Positions 22,078-30,501 of a stretch of DNA of 64,000 nt are shown here, piece after piece. Positions within the stretch are counted from its first letter, which is position 1, and the number at the start of each line of letters is the position of its first letter. Location of the stretch: NCBI GenBank assembly GCA_900542835.1, contig UQPB01000002.1:104513-168512 (forward strand). The letters are read 5' to 3'. The notes below the pieces were generated by a model that worked only from the letters and a program-made list of their open reading frames with translations, ran no database searches and was not told where the DNA came from. This DNA is from an uncultured Pelosinus sp. (lineage in GTDB: Bacteria > Bacillota > Negativicutes > Sporomusales > Acetonemataceae). The position numbers were made by a program, and so were the translations under genes.

Positions 22078-24126
22078 ACTGCGTACGCCTGTGTCCCATT
22101 GCGGGAAGTAATAATCCAGCGCAGGCCTGATCTGGTCCAGCCAGGCCGAATTGGCAATCGTCTGCTGGGCTGCGGCGCGGGCTTGCAGTAAAAGCGGCAG
22201 GTCGGTCGCCATATTTGCCAGTTTTAATTCCGGCATGCCGTGCTGCTGCACCCCGAAAAAATGTCCGGGGCCGCGCAGTTCCAGATCGCGTTCCGCCAGG
22301 ACAAACCCATCCTGGGTTTCACTCATGCTGCGCAGGCGAAATTGCGCTTCCGGACTTTGATTGTCGGAGATCAGGACGCAATAGGACTGCTCCCTGCCCC
22401 TGCCGATCCGGCCGCGCAATTGATGCAACTGGGCCAGTCCGAAGCGGTGTGCGTCTTCAATAATCATCACAGTGGCGTTAGGAACATTAACCCCGACCTC
22501 AATAACCGTTGTCGCGACTAACAGCTGAACGCTATTTTCACAAAACTTTTTCATGATTTCAGCGCGTTCCTGATAACTGAGACGGCCATGAAACAACCCG
22601 CAGGCATAACCGTCCATATAAACGGTTTTCAGTTCCTCAAACAAAGCGACCGCCGACTGCATATCCATTTCTGCCGATTCATCGATCAGCGGACAGACTA
22701 CATACACCTGCCGTCCGGCCGCAAGCTGCTTTAGCGCCAGATTGCGGTATACGCGGTCACGCAGCTCGCTGCTGACATGATACGTCTTTACCGGCTGCCG
22801 TCCCGGCGGCAGCTCCCGGATTGTGGACACATCAAGATCGCCGTAAACAGTCAGCGCCATGGTACGCGGTATCGGTGTGGCCGTCATGACCAAAACATCC
22901 GGTGTTTGGCCTTTGCCCTTGGCCTCAAGCCGGGATCTTTGCTCAACACCGAAACGATGCTGTTCGTCGGTTACGACCAGCCCCAGCCGGAAAAAAACCA
23001 CGCTGTCCTGAATAAGGGAATGCGTGCCGATCAGAATGTCAATTTGTCCGGTGCGCAGGTTCAGCAGCGTTTCGGCGCGTTCTTTGGCGCTGCAACTGCT
23101 GGTCAATAAAGCGGACCGCACCGCGAACGGATCAACAAGCTCCTGCAGCGTCCGGTAATGCTGCTCGGCAAGAATCTCCGTCGGTACCATCAGCGCTCCC
23201 TGAAACCCATTTTCGACCGTTTTAAGCAGAGCCAGAATCGCGATGATGGTCTTGCCGGAACCCACATCGCCTTGCAGCAGCCGCCGCATTGGCAACGGGT
23301 CTTCCATATCTGCGGTAATTTCCCGCAGCGCTGCAGCCTGATCGTTGGTCAGTTGGAACGGCAGGGCCGATAATACCTGTCCGGACAGCGTGCCGCCGCC
23401 AGCGTGCCTGATACCCGTCAGTCCCTGCCGCTGCCGGCGTTTGCTGTATAGCAAAGCGCATTGCATATAATACAGTTCTTCAAAGATCAGCCTGTGTCTC
23501 GCTGCCTCTAACTGCCGCCGGTCAGCCGGACTGTGAATCGCCAGCAGTGCTTGCCGGCGGGACATTAATGCCCGTTCCTCGACAATCGTCTGCGGCAGAC
23601 ATTCCGGCAACTGCGGATTCAAATCGGCTAAAACGGCTTCAACCGCCTGGCGCAGTGCTGACGGGTGCAATTTTTCAGTTGTGCTGTAAACCGGTAAAAT
23701 GCCGCCGACAGCGGCGGCATCGTCCGACTTTTCCCAGACCAGTTTCGATAACTGGGTTCTGCCAAACCGTTTTTCAACCAGACCGGAAGCGGTAATCCGC
23801 AAGCCGGGCTGCAGCATTTTCTTGATATGCGGCTGATTAAACCAAACCAAAGCGGCGCGGCCGCTGTCATCCTCGACCAGTGCTGTCGTCAGCAGCAGTG
23901 CCGTTCGCGGCTTGCGCTCCGTCACCTGGATCACGCTGGCTTGAATCGTGCCGAATTCTTTATCACTTAACGCAGCAATGGGGCTGATCGCACCACGGTC
24001 TTCGTAGCGGGCAGGATAATATTCCAGCAGATCCTGTACCGTCTGGATGCCTAAGCGGCGCATCTGCAGCGCCTTTAAGCGGCCGATTCCTTTGATGGCG
24101 GTAACCGCTCGCAGATCATATTGCAA
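22075..24126 (-). CDS. recG: ATP-dependent DNA helicase RecG
   Basis: This 683-residue helicase remodels stalled replication forks and Holliday junctions. It has an N-terminal wedge (OB) domain with RYEDRG near residue 45 and VRLTGxx-like strands. The helicase core has Walker A GDVGSGKT, the DEQH box in VVTDEQHRFGV, TATPIPRT, and the C-terminal QLRGRIGRG motif VI. TTG 24126 is preferred, with AAGGAG 8 nt upstream; GTG 24135 would touch the ribosome site. It is divergent from rpmB, with about 200 nt between them. Confidence 0.96.
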   Translation of the reverse strand: MQYDLRAVTAIKGIGRLKALQMRRLGIQTVQDLLEYYPARYEDRGAISPIAALSDKEFGTIQASVIQVTERKPRTALLLTTALVEDDSGRAALVWFNQPHIKKMLQPGLRITASGLVEKRFGRTQLSKLVWEKSDDAAAVGGILPVYSTTEKLHPSALRQAVEAVLADLNPQLPECLPQTIVEERALMSRRQALLAIHSPADRRQLEAARHRLIFEELYYMQCALLYSKRRQRQGLTGIRHAGGGTLSGQVLSALPFQLTNDQAAALREITADMEDPLPMRRLLQGDVGSGKTIIAILALLKTVENGFQGALMVPTEILAEQHYRTLQELVDPFAVRSALLTSSCSAKERAETLLNLRTGQIDILIGTHSLIQDSVVFFRLGLVVTDEQHRFGVEQRSRLEAKGKGQTPDVLVMTATPIPRTMALTVYGDLDVSTIRELPPGRQPVKTYHVSSELRDRVYRNLALKQLAAGRQVYVVCPLIDESAEMDMQSAVALFEELKTVYMDGYACGLFHGRLSYQERAEIMKKFCENSVQLLVATTVIEVGVNVPNATVMIIEDAHRFGLAQLHQLRGRIGRGREQSYCVLISDNQSPEAQFRLRSMSETQDGFVLAERDLELRGPGHFFGVQQHGMPELKLANMATDLPLLLQARAAAQQTIANSAWLDQIRPALDYYFPQWDTGVRS

Positions 24127-24268
24127 CTTCACCACTCCTTACGCCGGCAACAGCAGAATCCCTCAAAACTAAAAAGCTGCCAGCCGGATAAAAGATTCTT
24201 CTGCATTGGCAATAAATTTTCCTGTAAACTTACGATAAAAGAAATATTGGCGAATACCAGGTGAACGC

Positions 24269-24298
24269 TTGCGTCCGCCGCGGTAGTTGTGATACAAT
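24269..24298 (+). promoter_or_regulatory. Promoter of rpmB
   Basis: TTGCGT (24269-24274) and TACAAT (24293-24298) are spaced by 18 nt, about 50 nt upstream of the rpmB start codon. This is a consensus-based prediction. Confidence 0.5.
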
Positions 24299-24347
24299 AT
24301 TTACATTGCACTGGGGATTTTATGTCCTTTGTAAGGAGGTGGAATAG

Positions 24348-24539
24348 ATGGCAAATTTGTGTGAAATCTGTGGTAAAGGTGAACGCAGCGGCTTTAATGT
24401 CAGTCATTCCCATTTGAAGACAAAACGTACCTGGAAACCGAACATCCAGACGGTACGGGCGCTGAAGGACGGACAAGTAAAACGGGTTAACGTATGCACC
24501 CGCTGCCTCCGCTCTGGCAAAGTTCAACGCGCGATATAA
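24348..24539 (+). CDS. rpmB: 50S ribosomal protein L28
   Basis: This is a 63-residue L28 of the zinc-ribbon form, with CEIC near the N-terminus and CTRC near the C-terminus, plus KTKRTWKPNIQTV typical of the family. AAGGAGGTG precedes ATG. It is monocistronic, with its own promoter and terminator, as usual in Firmicutes. Confidence 0.97.
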   Translation: MANLCEICGKGERSGFNVSHSHLKTKRTWKPNIQTVRALKDGQVKRVNVCTRCLRSGKVQRAI

Positions 24540-24540
24540 C

Positions 24541-24577
24541 AAAAAAAGACTTGGATTGCCAAGTCTTTTTTTATATG
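24541..24577 (+). terminator. Intrinsic terminator of rpmB
   Basis: AAAAAAGACTTGG (24542-24554) pairs with CCAAGTCTTTTTT (24559-24571), loop ATTG, immediately after the stop codon. Confidence 0.92.
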
Positions 24578-24597
24578 AGTCATCGCATTCCCCTGCA

Positions 24598-24631
24598 CCT
24601 CCCGGCCAAAGCCGGGAGGTATTTTTTGGTT
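24598..24631 (+). terminator. Second plus-strand terminator downstream of rpmB
   Basis: CCTCCCGGC (24598-24606) pairs with GCCGGGAGG (24611-24619), followed by TATTTTTT. It acts as a backup stop before the convergent hslO gene. Confidence 0.75.
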
Positions 24632-24734
24632 CCCCTTTGGCATCGTGCGCAGGGTGGCATTTTAGCGGTTCAAATTCACGCTCCCGCCTGCCCACTCCCG
24701 GCTATTCTACGCCTGTCCGGATAATCTGCCGGAT

Positions 24735-25598
24735 TTAGACGCTAGCCAGCAGCGTTTCCAGTTCCTGCGGCGAAAAGCGGTACTGGCGGCCGCAAAAGTG
24801 GCAGGTCAGTTCCGCCTTGCCTTCAGCCGTCATTTGTGCCAGTTCCTCCCTGCCCATGCTGATGAGAATGGCTTCAACCCGTTCCCGGTTACAGGAGCAG
24901 GCGAAGGACAGCGCCGTTTCGCCATGACATGCATACTCCATGCCTGTAAATAGCTGCCGCAGTAAATCCGCCGCGCTCGCTCCCTCTTTGACCAGCTGCG
25001 AAACCGGGGCCATGGCCGCAATATTGTATTCCAACTGCTGCAGGGCCGCGTTACTGGCACCGGGCAGCGCCTGCACCATAAAACCGCCGGCGGCACTGAC
25101 CGACAGATCCGGCTCCACCAGTACGCCCAGGCCGACGCTGGCGGGAATCTGTTCGGAGGTGAGCAGATAATGCGTCACATCTTCAGCAATTTCACCACTA
25201 ACTAAAGGAACACTGCCGGTAAACGGGTCCTTCATGCCGGTAAACCGGGTCACATGGATAAAACCGGCGCCGATTGCCCTTCCTACCGCTAATTTGCCGT
25301 TGGCCAGCGGCAGATCGACAACAGGATTGTTGACATAGCCCCTGACAGTGCCGTCGGCGCGGGCATCGGCCACTACCTGTTCCAGCGGGCCGCTGCCCTT
25401 AATCCGGATGGTGATGGTTTCGGCCTCGGTTTTCAAATTTGCCGCTAGCAGCAGCGCGGCGGTCATGGTTCTGCCCAGCGCCGCCGCCGCAATCGGGTAG
25501 AGACCATGGCGGCGGCGAGCGTCTTCGGCTAAGCCGGTTGTGACGGCGGCAAAAGCGCGAATGCTGCCGCCACTGGCACGGACTAAATGATCATTCAT
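24735..25598 (-). CDS. hslO: Hsp33 redox-regulated chaperone
   Basis: This 287-residue holdase is activated by oxidation of a zinc site. All four zinc cysteines are visible at the C-terminus: CSC in SFACSCNRERVEA and CHFC in ELTCHFCGRQYRFS. The N-terminal domain has RASGGSIRAFA and the GYVNNPVVDLPL segment. AAGGTGA lies before ATG 25598. It is found next to rib genes here but has no functional link to them. For an anaerobe it fits an oxidative-stress role. Confidence 0.96.
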   Translation of the reverse strand: MNDHLVRASGGSIRAFAAVTTGLAEDARRRHGLYPIAAAALGRTMTAALLLAANLKTEAETITIRIKGSGPLEQVVADARADGTVRGYVNNPVVDLPLANGKLAVGRAIGAGFIHVTRFTGMKDPFTGSVPLVSGEIAEDVTHYLLTSEQIPASVGLGVLVEPDLSVSAAGGFMVQALPGASNAALQQLEYNIAAMAPVSQLVKEGASAADLLRQLFTGMEYACHGETALSFACSCNRERVEAILISMGREELAQMTAEGKAELTCHFCGRQYRFSPQELETLLASV

Positions 25599-25650
25599 AT
25601 TTTCACCTTATCCTATTTCCTGGAAATAATTACAAGTTTACCGTGCTTAA

Positions 25651-26115
25651 TTACGGTAATTGCTTAAGCAGATTAACCATTTCGATTGCGGACACAGCTG
25701 CGTCAAAGCCTTTGTTGCCGGCTTTGGTTCCGGCTCTTTCAATCGCCTGTTCGATTGTTTCTGTTGTCAGTACGCCAAAGATTACCGGAACGCCTGTTTC
25801 CAGGCCGACATGAGCGACCCCCTTGCTGACCTCGGCGCAGACATAATCGAAATGCGGCGTGCTGCCGCGGATGACCGCTCCCAGGCATATTACCGCGTCG
25901 TAGTTGCCGGAACGGGCAAGTTTGGCGGCAGCTAACGGGATTTCAAACGCGCCTGGCACCCAGACGACTGTAAGATTCTCCTCTGCGGCACCGTGCCGCT
26001 GCAGGGCGTCAATAGCGCCTCCCAGCAGCTTATTGGTAATGAATTCGTTAAACCTGGCGTTGACAATCGCGAAACGCGAGCCGGCGGCCAGCAGATTTCC
26101 TTCAATAATATTCAT
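25651..26115 (-). CDS. ribH: 6,7-dimethyl-8-ribityllumazine synthase
   Basis: This 154-residue enzyme condenses the pyrimidinedione with dihydroxybutanone phosphate, the penultimate step of riboflavin synthesis. Motifs are VNARFNEFITNKLL, WVPGAFEIPLAA, CLGAVIRGSTPHFDYV and TEQAIERAGTKAGNKG-like (here TIEQAIERAGTKAGNKG). It is the last gene of the rib operon and overlaps ribBA by 4 nt. Confidence 0.97.
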   Translation of the reverse strand: MNIIEGNLLAAGSRFAIVNARFNEFITNKLLGGAIDALQRHGAAEENLTVVWVPGAFEIPLAAAKLARSGNYDAVICLGAVIRGSTPHFDYVCAEVSKGVAHVGLETGVPVIFGVLTTETIEQAIERAGTKAGNKGFDAAVSAIEMVNLLKQLP

Positions 26116-27326
26116 GATATCCCTTCCTCCGTTGTTTTTAATAGATGACCAAGTTTGGCCCGCTTAACCGATAAATACCGCTTGTTAAAGGTATTGGACT
26201 TTACCTGAATAGGCATTTGTTCGCTGATTGTCAGGCCGTATCCTTCCAGTCCCGCAATTTTCTTCGGATTATTGGTCAGCAGCCGAATGCTGCTCAGGCC
26301 AAGATCGGCGAGAATTTGCGCCCCAACGCCATAATCGCGCAGATCGGCGGGAAAGCCCAGCAGAATATTGGCTTCTACCGTATCTTTGCCCTGATCCTGC
26401 AGCGCATATGCCTTGATTTTATTGGCCAGGCCAATACCCCGTCCTTCCTGGCGCATGTACAGCAGTACACCGCTGCCTTCGGCTTCGATCCGCTTAAGCG
26501 CCAGCGCCAGTTGTTCGCCGCAGTCGCAGCGCAGTGATCCCAGTACGTCGCCGGTCAGGCATTCGGAATGGACTCTGACCAAAACATCGGCTTTGCCTTT
26601 GACATCGCCTTTAACCAAGGCCAGATGACAAAGCTTATCCAGTGGGCTTTCGTAGGCAAAGACCTGAAAAGTGCCGTATTTTGTCGGCATTTGCGCAGCC
26701 GCTGTCCGCCGCACGAATTTCTCATGCTGGGTCCGGTACTTAATGAGATCGGCGATGCTGACCAGCGCCAGATTATGTTTGGCGGTGAACGCCGCCAGTT
26801 GCGGCACCCGCGCCATCGTTCCGTCATCATTCATCACCTCGCAAATGACGCCTGCAGGAGCGAGTCCCGCCAGGCGGGCGAGATCGACGGCTGCCTCGGT
26901 GTGGCCGGCGCGCCGCAGCACGCCGCCCTCGCAGTAGCGAAGCGGAAAAATATGGCCCGGGCGGCGGAGATCGTCGGGCTTGGTAGCCGGATCGAGAATA
27001 CTTTGGATTGTTGCCGCCCGCTCATAAGCGGAGATGCCGGTGGCTACGCTTTGAGCATCCACCGAGACGGTAAAGGCGGTGCACAGGGCCTCGGTATTTT
27101 CACAGACCATCGGGCCGATTCCCAGTTCATCCAACCGCTCTCCCGCCACCGGCATGCAAATCAGGCCCCGCCCGTAGGTTGCCATAAAGTTAACGGCTTC
27201 AGGCGTAACCTTAGCAGCGGCCATAACGAGGTCACCCTCATTTTCCCGGCACTCGTCGTCGACGACAACCACCATCTTACCTTCGCGAATCTGCTCTATC
27301 GCTTCTTCAATCGTGTTGAACTTCAT
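26112..27326 (-). CDS. ribBA: Bifunctional DHBP synthase / GTP cyclohydrolase II
   Basis: This is a 404-residue fusion. The N-terminal RibB half (1 to about 200) makes dihydroxybutanone phosphate and shows DDECRENEGDLVMAA and RRPGHIFPL. The C-terminal RibA half opens the GTP ring and shows VRVHSECLTGDVLGSLRCDCG with the zinc cysteines, and RQEGRGIGL. It thus feeds both branches of riboflavin synthesis. ATG 27326 is chosen, 9 nt after AGAGGTG; the in-frame GTG four codons earlier lies inside that site. Confidence 0.97.
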   Translation of the reverse strand: MKFNTIEEAIEQIREGKMVVVVDDECRENEGDLVMAAAKVTPEAVNFMATYGRGLICMPVAGERLDELGIGPMVCENTEALCTAFTVSVDAQSVATGISAYERAATIQSILDPATKPDDLRRPGHIFPLRYCEGGVLRRAGHTEAAVDLARLAGLAPAGVICEVMNDDGTMARVPQLAAFTAKHNLALVSIADLIKYRTQHEKFVRRTAAAQMPTKYGTFQVFAYESPLDKLCHLALVKGDVKGKADVLVRVHSECLTGDVLGSLRCDCGEQLALALKRIEAEGSGVLLYMRQEGRGIGLANKIKAYALQDQGKDTVEANILLGFPADLRDYGVGAQILADLGLSSIRLLTNNPKKIAGLEGYGLTISEQMPIQVKSNTFNKRYLSVKRAKLGHLLKTTEEGIS

Positions 27327-27385
27327 TATTGCTTGCACCTCTTTCTATTTATCCAGTCCGGTGTAATGCCCGAAATTGTTCCCGG

Positions 27386-28051
27386 TCAAGGTACGAGGAA
27401 GCCATGCTCTGCCAGAAAACCGCGGCTCAGCTGTTGCCGCGGCCCGCTGGCGGTAGCGGCCGGCACCAGCCCCAGCAGCTTTTCCGTATATTTTGCCAGC
27501 ATGTCGGTCTCCAGGTTGACACCGTCGCCGGCCGCTTTTTGCTGCAGGGTAGTGCTGGCAAGCGTGTGAGGAATGATCGAGACTGACAACCAGTCTTCGC
27601 CGCAGTCGGCAACCGTCAGGCTAATGCCGTCAAGAGCCACCGATCCCTTTGTTACCACATAGCGCAGCAGCCCGGGATCGGCCTGCAGCTTTAGTAATAC
27701 GGCATTATCCTGCGGCTGGCGAGTCACCAGTATCGCTGTCCCGTCAATATGACCGCTGACAATATGACCGCCGAACCGGTCTCCCAGCCGCAGCGCCCGT
27801 TCCAGATTAACCCTGCTGCCGGGGATTAGCGTGCCAAGCGTGGTGCGGTGCAGCGTTTCCGGCATCACGTCAGCGGAAAACCAGCTGCCGCTGTGTGTGG
27901 TTACGGTCAGGCAGGCGCCGTTCACAGCGATACTGTCGCCTATTTTGACATCCTGCAGCACTGTCGAGGCACTAATCGTCAGTCTGGCCGATTGGCGTCC
28001 GGTAGCAATACTCTTCACTACTCCCAATTCTTCCACAATCCCGGTAAACAT
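27386..28051 (-). CDS. ribE: Riboflavin synthase alpha chain
   Basis: This 221-residue enzyme is built of two similar lumazine-binding repeats, each with a GIV/VxxxG start (MFTGIVEELG and GSVALDGISLTV). CLTV in GACLTVTTHSG and HIVSGHIDGTA are typical. It dismutates two lumazines to riboflavin. GGGAGGG precedes ATG 28051. Its first 80 nt overlap the 3' end of ribD in another frame. Confidence 0.96.
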   Translation of the reverse strand: MFTGIVEELGVVKSIATGRQSARLTISASTVLQDVKIGDSIAVNGACLTVTTHSGSWFSADVMPETLHRTTLGTLIPGSRVNLERALRLGDRFGGHIVSGHIDGTAILVTRQPQDNAVLLKLQADPGLLRYVVTKGSVALDGISLTVADCGEDWLSVSIIPHTLASTTLQQKAAGDGVNLETDMLAKYTEKLLGLVPAATASGPRQQLSRGFLAEHGFLVP

Positions 28052-29162
28052 GGCGTCCCTCCCTTTGCGTCAAATAACCTGTAACCAGTATATCGGCAGC
28101 CACCGTTTCCAGGCAGGTATCTTCCAGCGTATACGCCTCCTGCAGCTGGCTGACACCGCTGCCTCCTACCGGACCGGGGGCCTGACTGCCGCCGACAAGC
28201 ATAGGGGCAATAAACCAATAGACAAGATCCGCCAGATTGGCTGCCAGAATCGAGGCATTAAGTGTGGCGCCTCCCTCGACCAGGATGCTGTTCAGGCCTC
28301 TTTGCGCCAGCCGACGGAATAATGCGTGCAGGTCAAGGCCGGCAGCAGTCTGCGGCAGCTGCATCACTTCCGCGCCGGCCGCGGCGTAGGCCGCACAGCG
28401 GCCGGCGTCAGCTGTTTCTCCTACCGCGATGATCGTCGTTGCCGCCTTGTCGGTCAGCAGCTTCGACTGTAAAGGTGTCCGTCCCCGGCTGTCGACAACG
28501 ATGCGGACCGGATTGCGCCCCGGCAGATGGCGGACGGTTAACTGCGGGTCATCGGCAAGTACGGTACCAACTCCTACCAGAACAGCGTCAAACTGATCAC
28601 GCCACTGGTGTACACGCTGCCTGGCCGCCTCGCCGCTGATCCACTGCGAATGGCCGCTGACGGTTGCTGTTTTGCCGTCAAGCGTCATGGCCATCTTAAT
28701 GGCGGTAAACGGCAGTCCCGTACTGATGCATTTGATGAAGGCCTCGTTCAGTCTGGCCGCCTCACAGGCCAGAACGCCTTCCACAACCTCTATGCCGGCC
28801 TGACGGAGCTGTCTGCTGCCGCAGCCGGCGACGCAGGGGTTGGGATCGGTCATGGCAAATACGACCCGGCGAACCCCGGCAGCGATTATGGCTTCCGTGC
28901 ATGGACCGGTGCGGCCATAATGGCAGCAAGGCTCGAGTGTGACATATAAGGTGGCGCCTGCCGCCAAACTGCCGGCATCCTGCAGCGCTTTGATTTCCGC
29001 ATGGGCTGTACCAGCCTGCTGGTGATAGCCGCGGCCAGTGATCTGTCCGTCGCGAACAACGACAGCGCCGACCATGGGATTAGGACTGGTGCGGCCGCGG
29101 GCCTTGCAGGCCAGTTCCAGCGCCAGCCGCATATACGTTTCGTCTGTCTCCGAATGATTCAT
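27972..29162 (-). CDS. ribD: Bifunctional riboflavin deaminase/reductase
   Basis: This 396-residue protein has a cytidine-deaminase-like N-terminal domain (HAEIKAL, then PCCHYGRTGPC with the zinc ligands) and a C-terminal reductase domain (KMAMTLDGKTA, GVGTVLADDPQLTVR, LVEGGATLNAS). It performs the second and third steps after GTP cyclohydrolase II. The C-terminus runs about 25 residues past the usual end (after VTGYLTQREGR), because the stop lies 80 nt inside ribE. It is the first gene after the FMN riboswitch. Confidence 0.95.
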   Translation of the reverse strand: MNHSETDETYMRLALELACKARGRTSPNPMVGAVVVRDGQITGRGYHQQAGTAHAEIKALQDAGSLAAGATLYVTLEPCCHYGRTGPCTEAIIAAGVRRVVFAMTDPNPCVAGCGSRQLRQAGIEVVEGVLACEAARLNEAFIKCISTGLPFTAIKMAMTLDGKTATVSGHSQWISGEAARQRVHQWRDQFDAVLVGVGTVLADDPQLTVRHLPGRNPVRIVVDSRGRTPLQSKLLTDKAATTIIAVGETADAGRCAAYAAAGAEVMQLPQTAAGLDLHALFRRLAQRGLNSILVEGGATLNASILAANLADLVYWFIAPMLVGGSQAPGPVGGSGVSQLQEAYTLEDTCLETVAADILVTGYLTQREGRHVYRDCGRIGSSEEYCYRTPIGQTDD

Positions 29163-29174
29163 TTCGCATCTCCC

Positions 29175-29217
29175 CGAAAAAAATAAAGGCTGACAACCTT
29201 GCGGTCGACAGCCTTTG
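29175..29217 (-). terminator. Riboswitch-controlled terminator before ribD
   Basis: On the minus strand AAAGGCTG (29216-29209 side) pairs with CAGCCTTT (29192-29185 side), extended by further pairs, followed by ATTTTTTT. It lies between the RFN aptamer and ribD and is the expected expression platform: FMN binding should favour it and stop ribD transcription. Confidence 0.85.
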
Positions 29218-29251
29218 GCAACAAAATAGAAAGGGAATACCTCCCCTTGCT

Positions 29252-29363
29252 CATGCCTTTTCCCATCCAGACTATACTGTCGGTTCCGGAATCACACCGG
29301 ATCAGCTGAAACAGCTCGCGGACTTTACCGCCGGTCAGGAATTTCACCTTGCCCCAAAGGCTG
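29252..29363 (-). promoter_or_regulatory. FMN riboswitch (RFN element)
   Basis: Read on the minus strand, the conserved RFN blocks are all there: GGGGCAAGGTGAAATTCC, GACCGGCGGTAAAGTCCGC, GAGC and CCGACAGTATAGTCTGGATG, closing with GGGAAAAGGC against GCCTTTGGGG. It senses FMN and controls the ribD-E-BA-H operon. A TATAAT -10 box lies upstream (29378-29383 on the plus strand as ATTATA), without a good -35. Confidence 0.97.
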
Positions 29364-29420
29364 AATATGAACTTACAATTATAGTATCATTTTCACTGGC
29401 AGTTTGGCAAGCTTTTTTGC

Positions 29421-29459
29421 GGTGAAAATGGCAAACGCAGCGCGTTTGCCATTTTCACC
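29421..29459. repeat. Perfect 18-bp inverted repeat
   Basis: GGTGAAAATGGCAAACGC (29421-29438) pairs perfectly with its complement at 29442-29459 around a 3-nt loop. It follows the stop of the minus-strand dehydrogenase gene by 12 nt and is probably that operon's terminator, although no T-run follows on the minus strand. Confidence 0.7.
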
Positions 29460-29470
29460 ACTAAAGCGCG

Positions 29471-30439
29471 TCAGCGGCTGACCAAATCGGGCGGGGTCTC
29501 CCCCTTCATGGCAGCCACGATATTACGGGCCGCCACCAGACCCATATTGACCCTGGTTTCAATCGTGGCGCTGGCTACATGCGGCAGGATGACGACATTC
29601 TTCAGCTCCGCCAGGCCGGGAGCCAGTTCTGGCTCATTTTCAAACACATCGAGGCCGGCGCCCCAGATTTCTCCCGCTTGAAGCGCGGCTACCAGCGCCT
29701 GTTCATCCACAACCGGCCCGCGCGACGTATTGATCAGTATCGCCGTATTTTTCATGAGCTGGAGCTCAGGTGCCCCGATTAAATGACGCGTAGCGGGAAG
29801 CAGCGGGACATGAAGGGAGACAAAGTCGGCTGTTTTTAACAGGGTCTCCTTATCGGTATAAGCAGCGCCTGTTTTTTGTTCAAAAGCAAGATTGCGCCTG
29901 CTGTCATTATAGAGAATGTTCATGGAGAACGCAGCGGCCTTTGCCGCGAAATTTTGACCAATGCGGCCGGTGCCGATGACACCAAGCGTTTTTCCGCTAA
30001 TATCCATCCCCAGCAGCAGCAGTGGTTCCCAGCCCCTATATTTGCCCTCTCGCAAAAAAGCATCTGCCTCAACCACCCGCCGGGCGACCGCAAACAGCAA
30101 CGCCCAGGCCAGATCCGCTGTAGCGGCAGTCAGCACATCCGGCGTATTGGTTACCATAATATTCCGGCGCAGCGCCGCCTCAAGATCCACATTGTTATAC
30201 CCCACTGCGTAATTGGCAAACAGCTTGCATTGCGGACCGGCCGCCGCCAGGACAGCGTCATCAATGCTATCAGTGAGCTGTGATAATACCGCATCGCGGC
30301 CTTTAACCGCCGCTAACAGCTCTGCTTTGGACAGCACGCGGTCAAAGGGGTTAATTTCCACTTCACAATGTTCTTTAAGATACTTAATCACCGGTTCCGG
30401 CAGCATTCTGGTGACATATACGTTCCATTTTCGCTTCAT
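29471..30439 (-). CDS. D-2-hydroxyacid dehydrogenase, glyoxylate/hydroxypyruvate reductase type
   Basis: This is a 322-residue NAD(P)-dependent dehydrogenase. The Rossmann motif is GVIGTGRIGQNFA, the catalytic Arg lies in INTSRGPVVDEQAL, the Glu in GLDVFENEPEL and the His in ILPHVASAT. The protein is most like bacterial glyoxylate reductases (GyaR/GhrB). It is the last gene of the LysR-linked operon, so it may reduce an aldolase product such as glyoxylate or pyruvate. ATG 30439 is chosen, 6 nt after GGAGGTG. Confidence 0.9.
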   Translation of the reverse strand: MKRKWNVYVTRMLPEPVIKYLKEHCEVEINPFDRVLSKAELLAAVKGRDAVLSQLTDSIDDAVLAAAGPQCKLFANYAVGYNNVDLEAALRRNIMVTNTPDVLTAATADLAWALLFAVARRVVEADAFLREGKYRGWEPLLLLGMDISGKTLGVIGTGRIGQNFAAKAAAFSMNILYNDSRRNLAFEQKTGAAYTDKETLLKTADFVSLHVPLLPATRHLIGAPELQLMKNTAILINTSRGPVVDEQALVAALQAGEIWGAGLDVFENEPELAPGLAELKNVVILPHVASATIETRVNMGLVAARNIVAAMKGETPPDLVSR

Positions 30440-30501
30440 TCCCAGCACCTCCGCTAATTATGCCGCCTGCAGGCAGGCTGCTTTGCAAGCAGGCTCAGCT
30501 A

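Noticed and set aside
24129..24695. 188-codon minus-strand ORF opposite rpmB
   Set aside because: It runs through the rpmB gene, its promoter and its terminator, and the translation shows no family features.
26568..27569. 333-codon plus-strand ORF opposite ribBA and ribE
   Set aside because: Antisense shadow of two well-supported genes; no ribosome site and His/Arg/Gln-rich translation.
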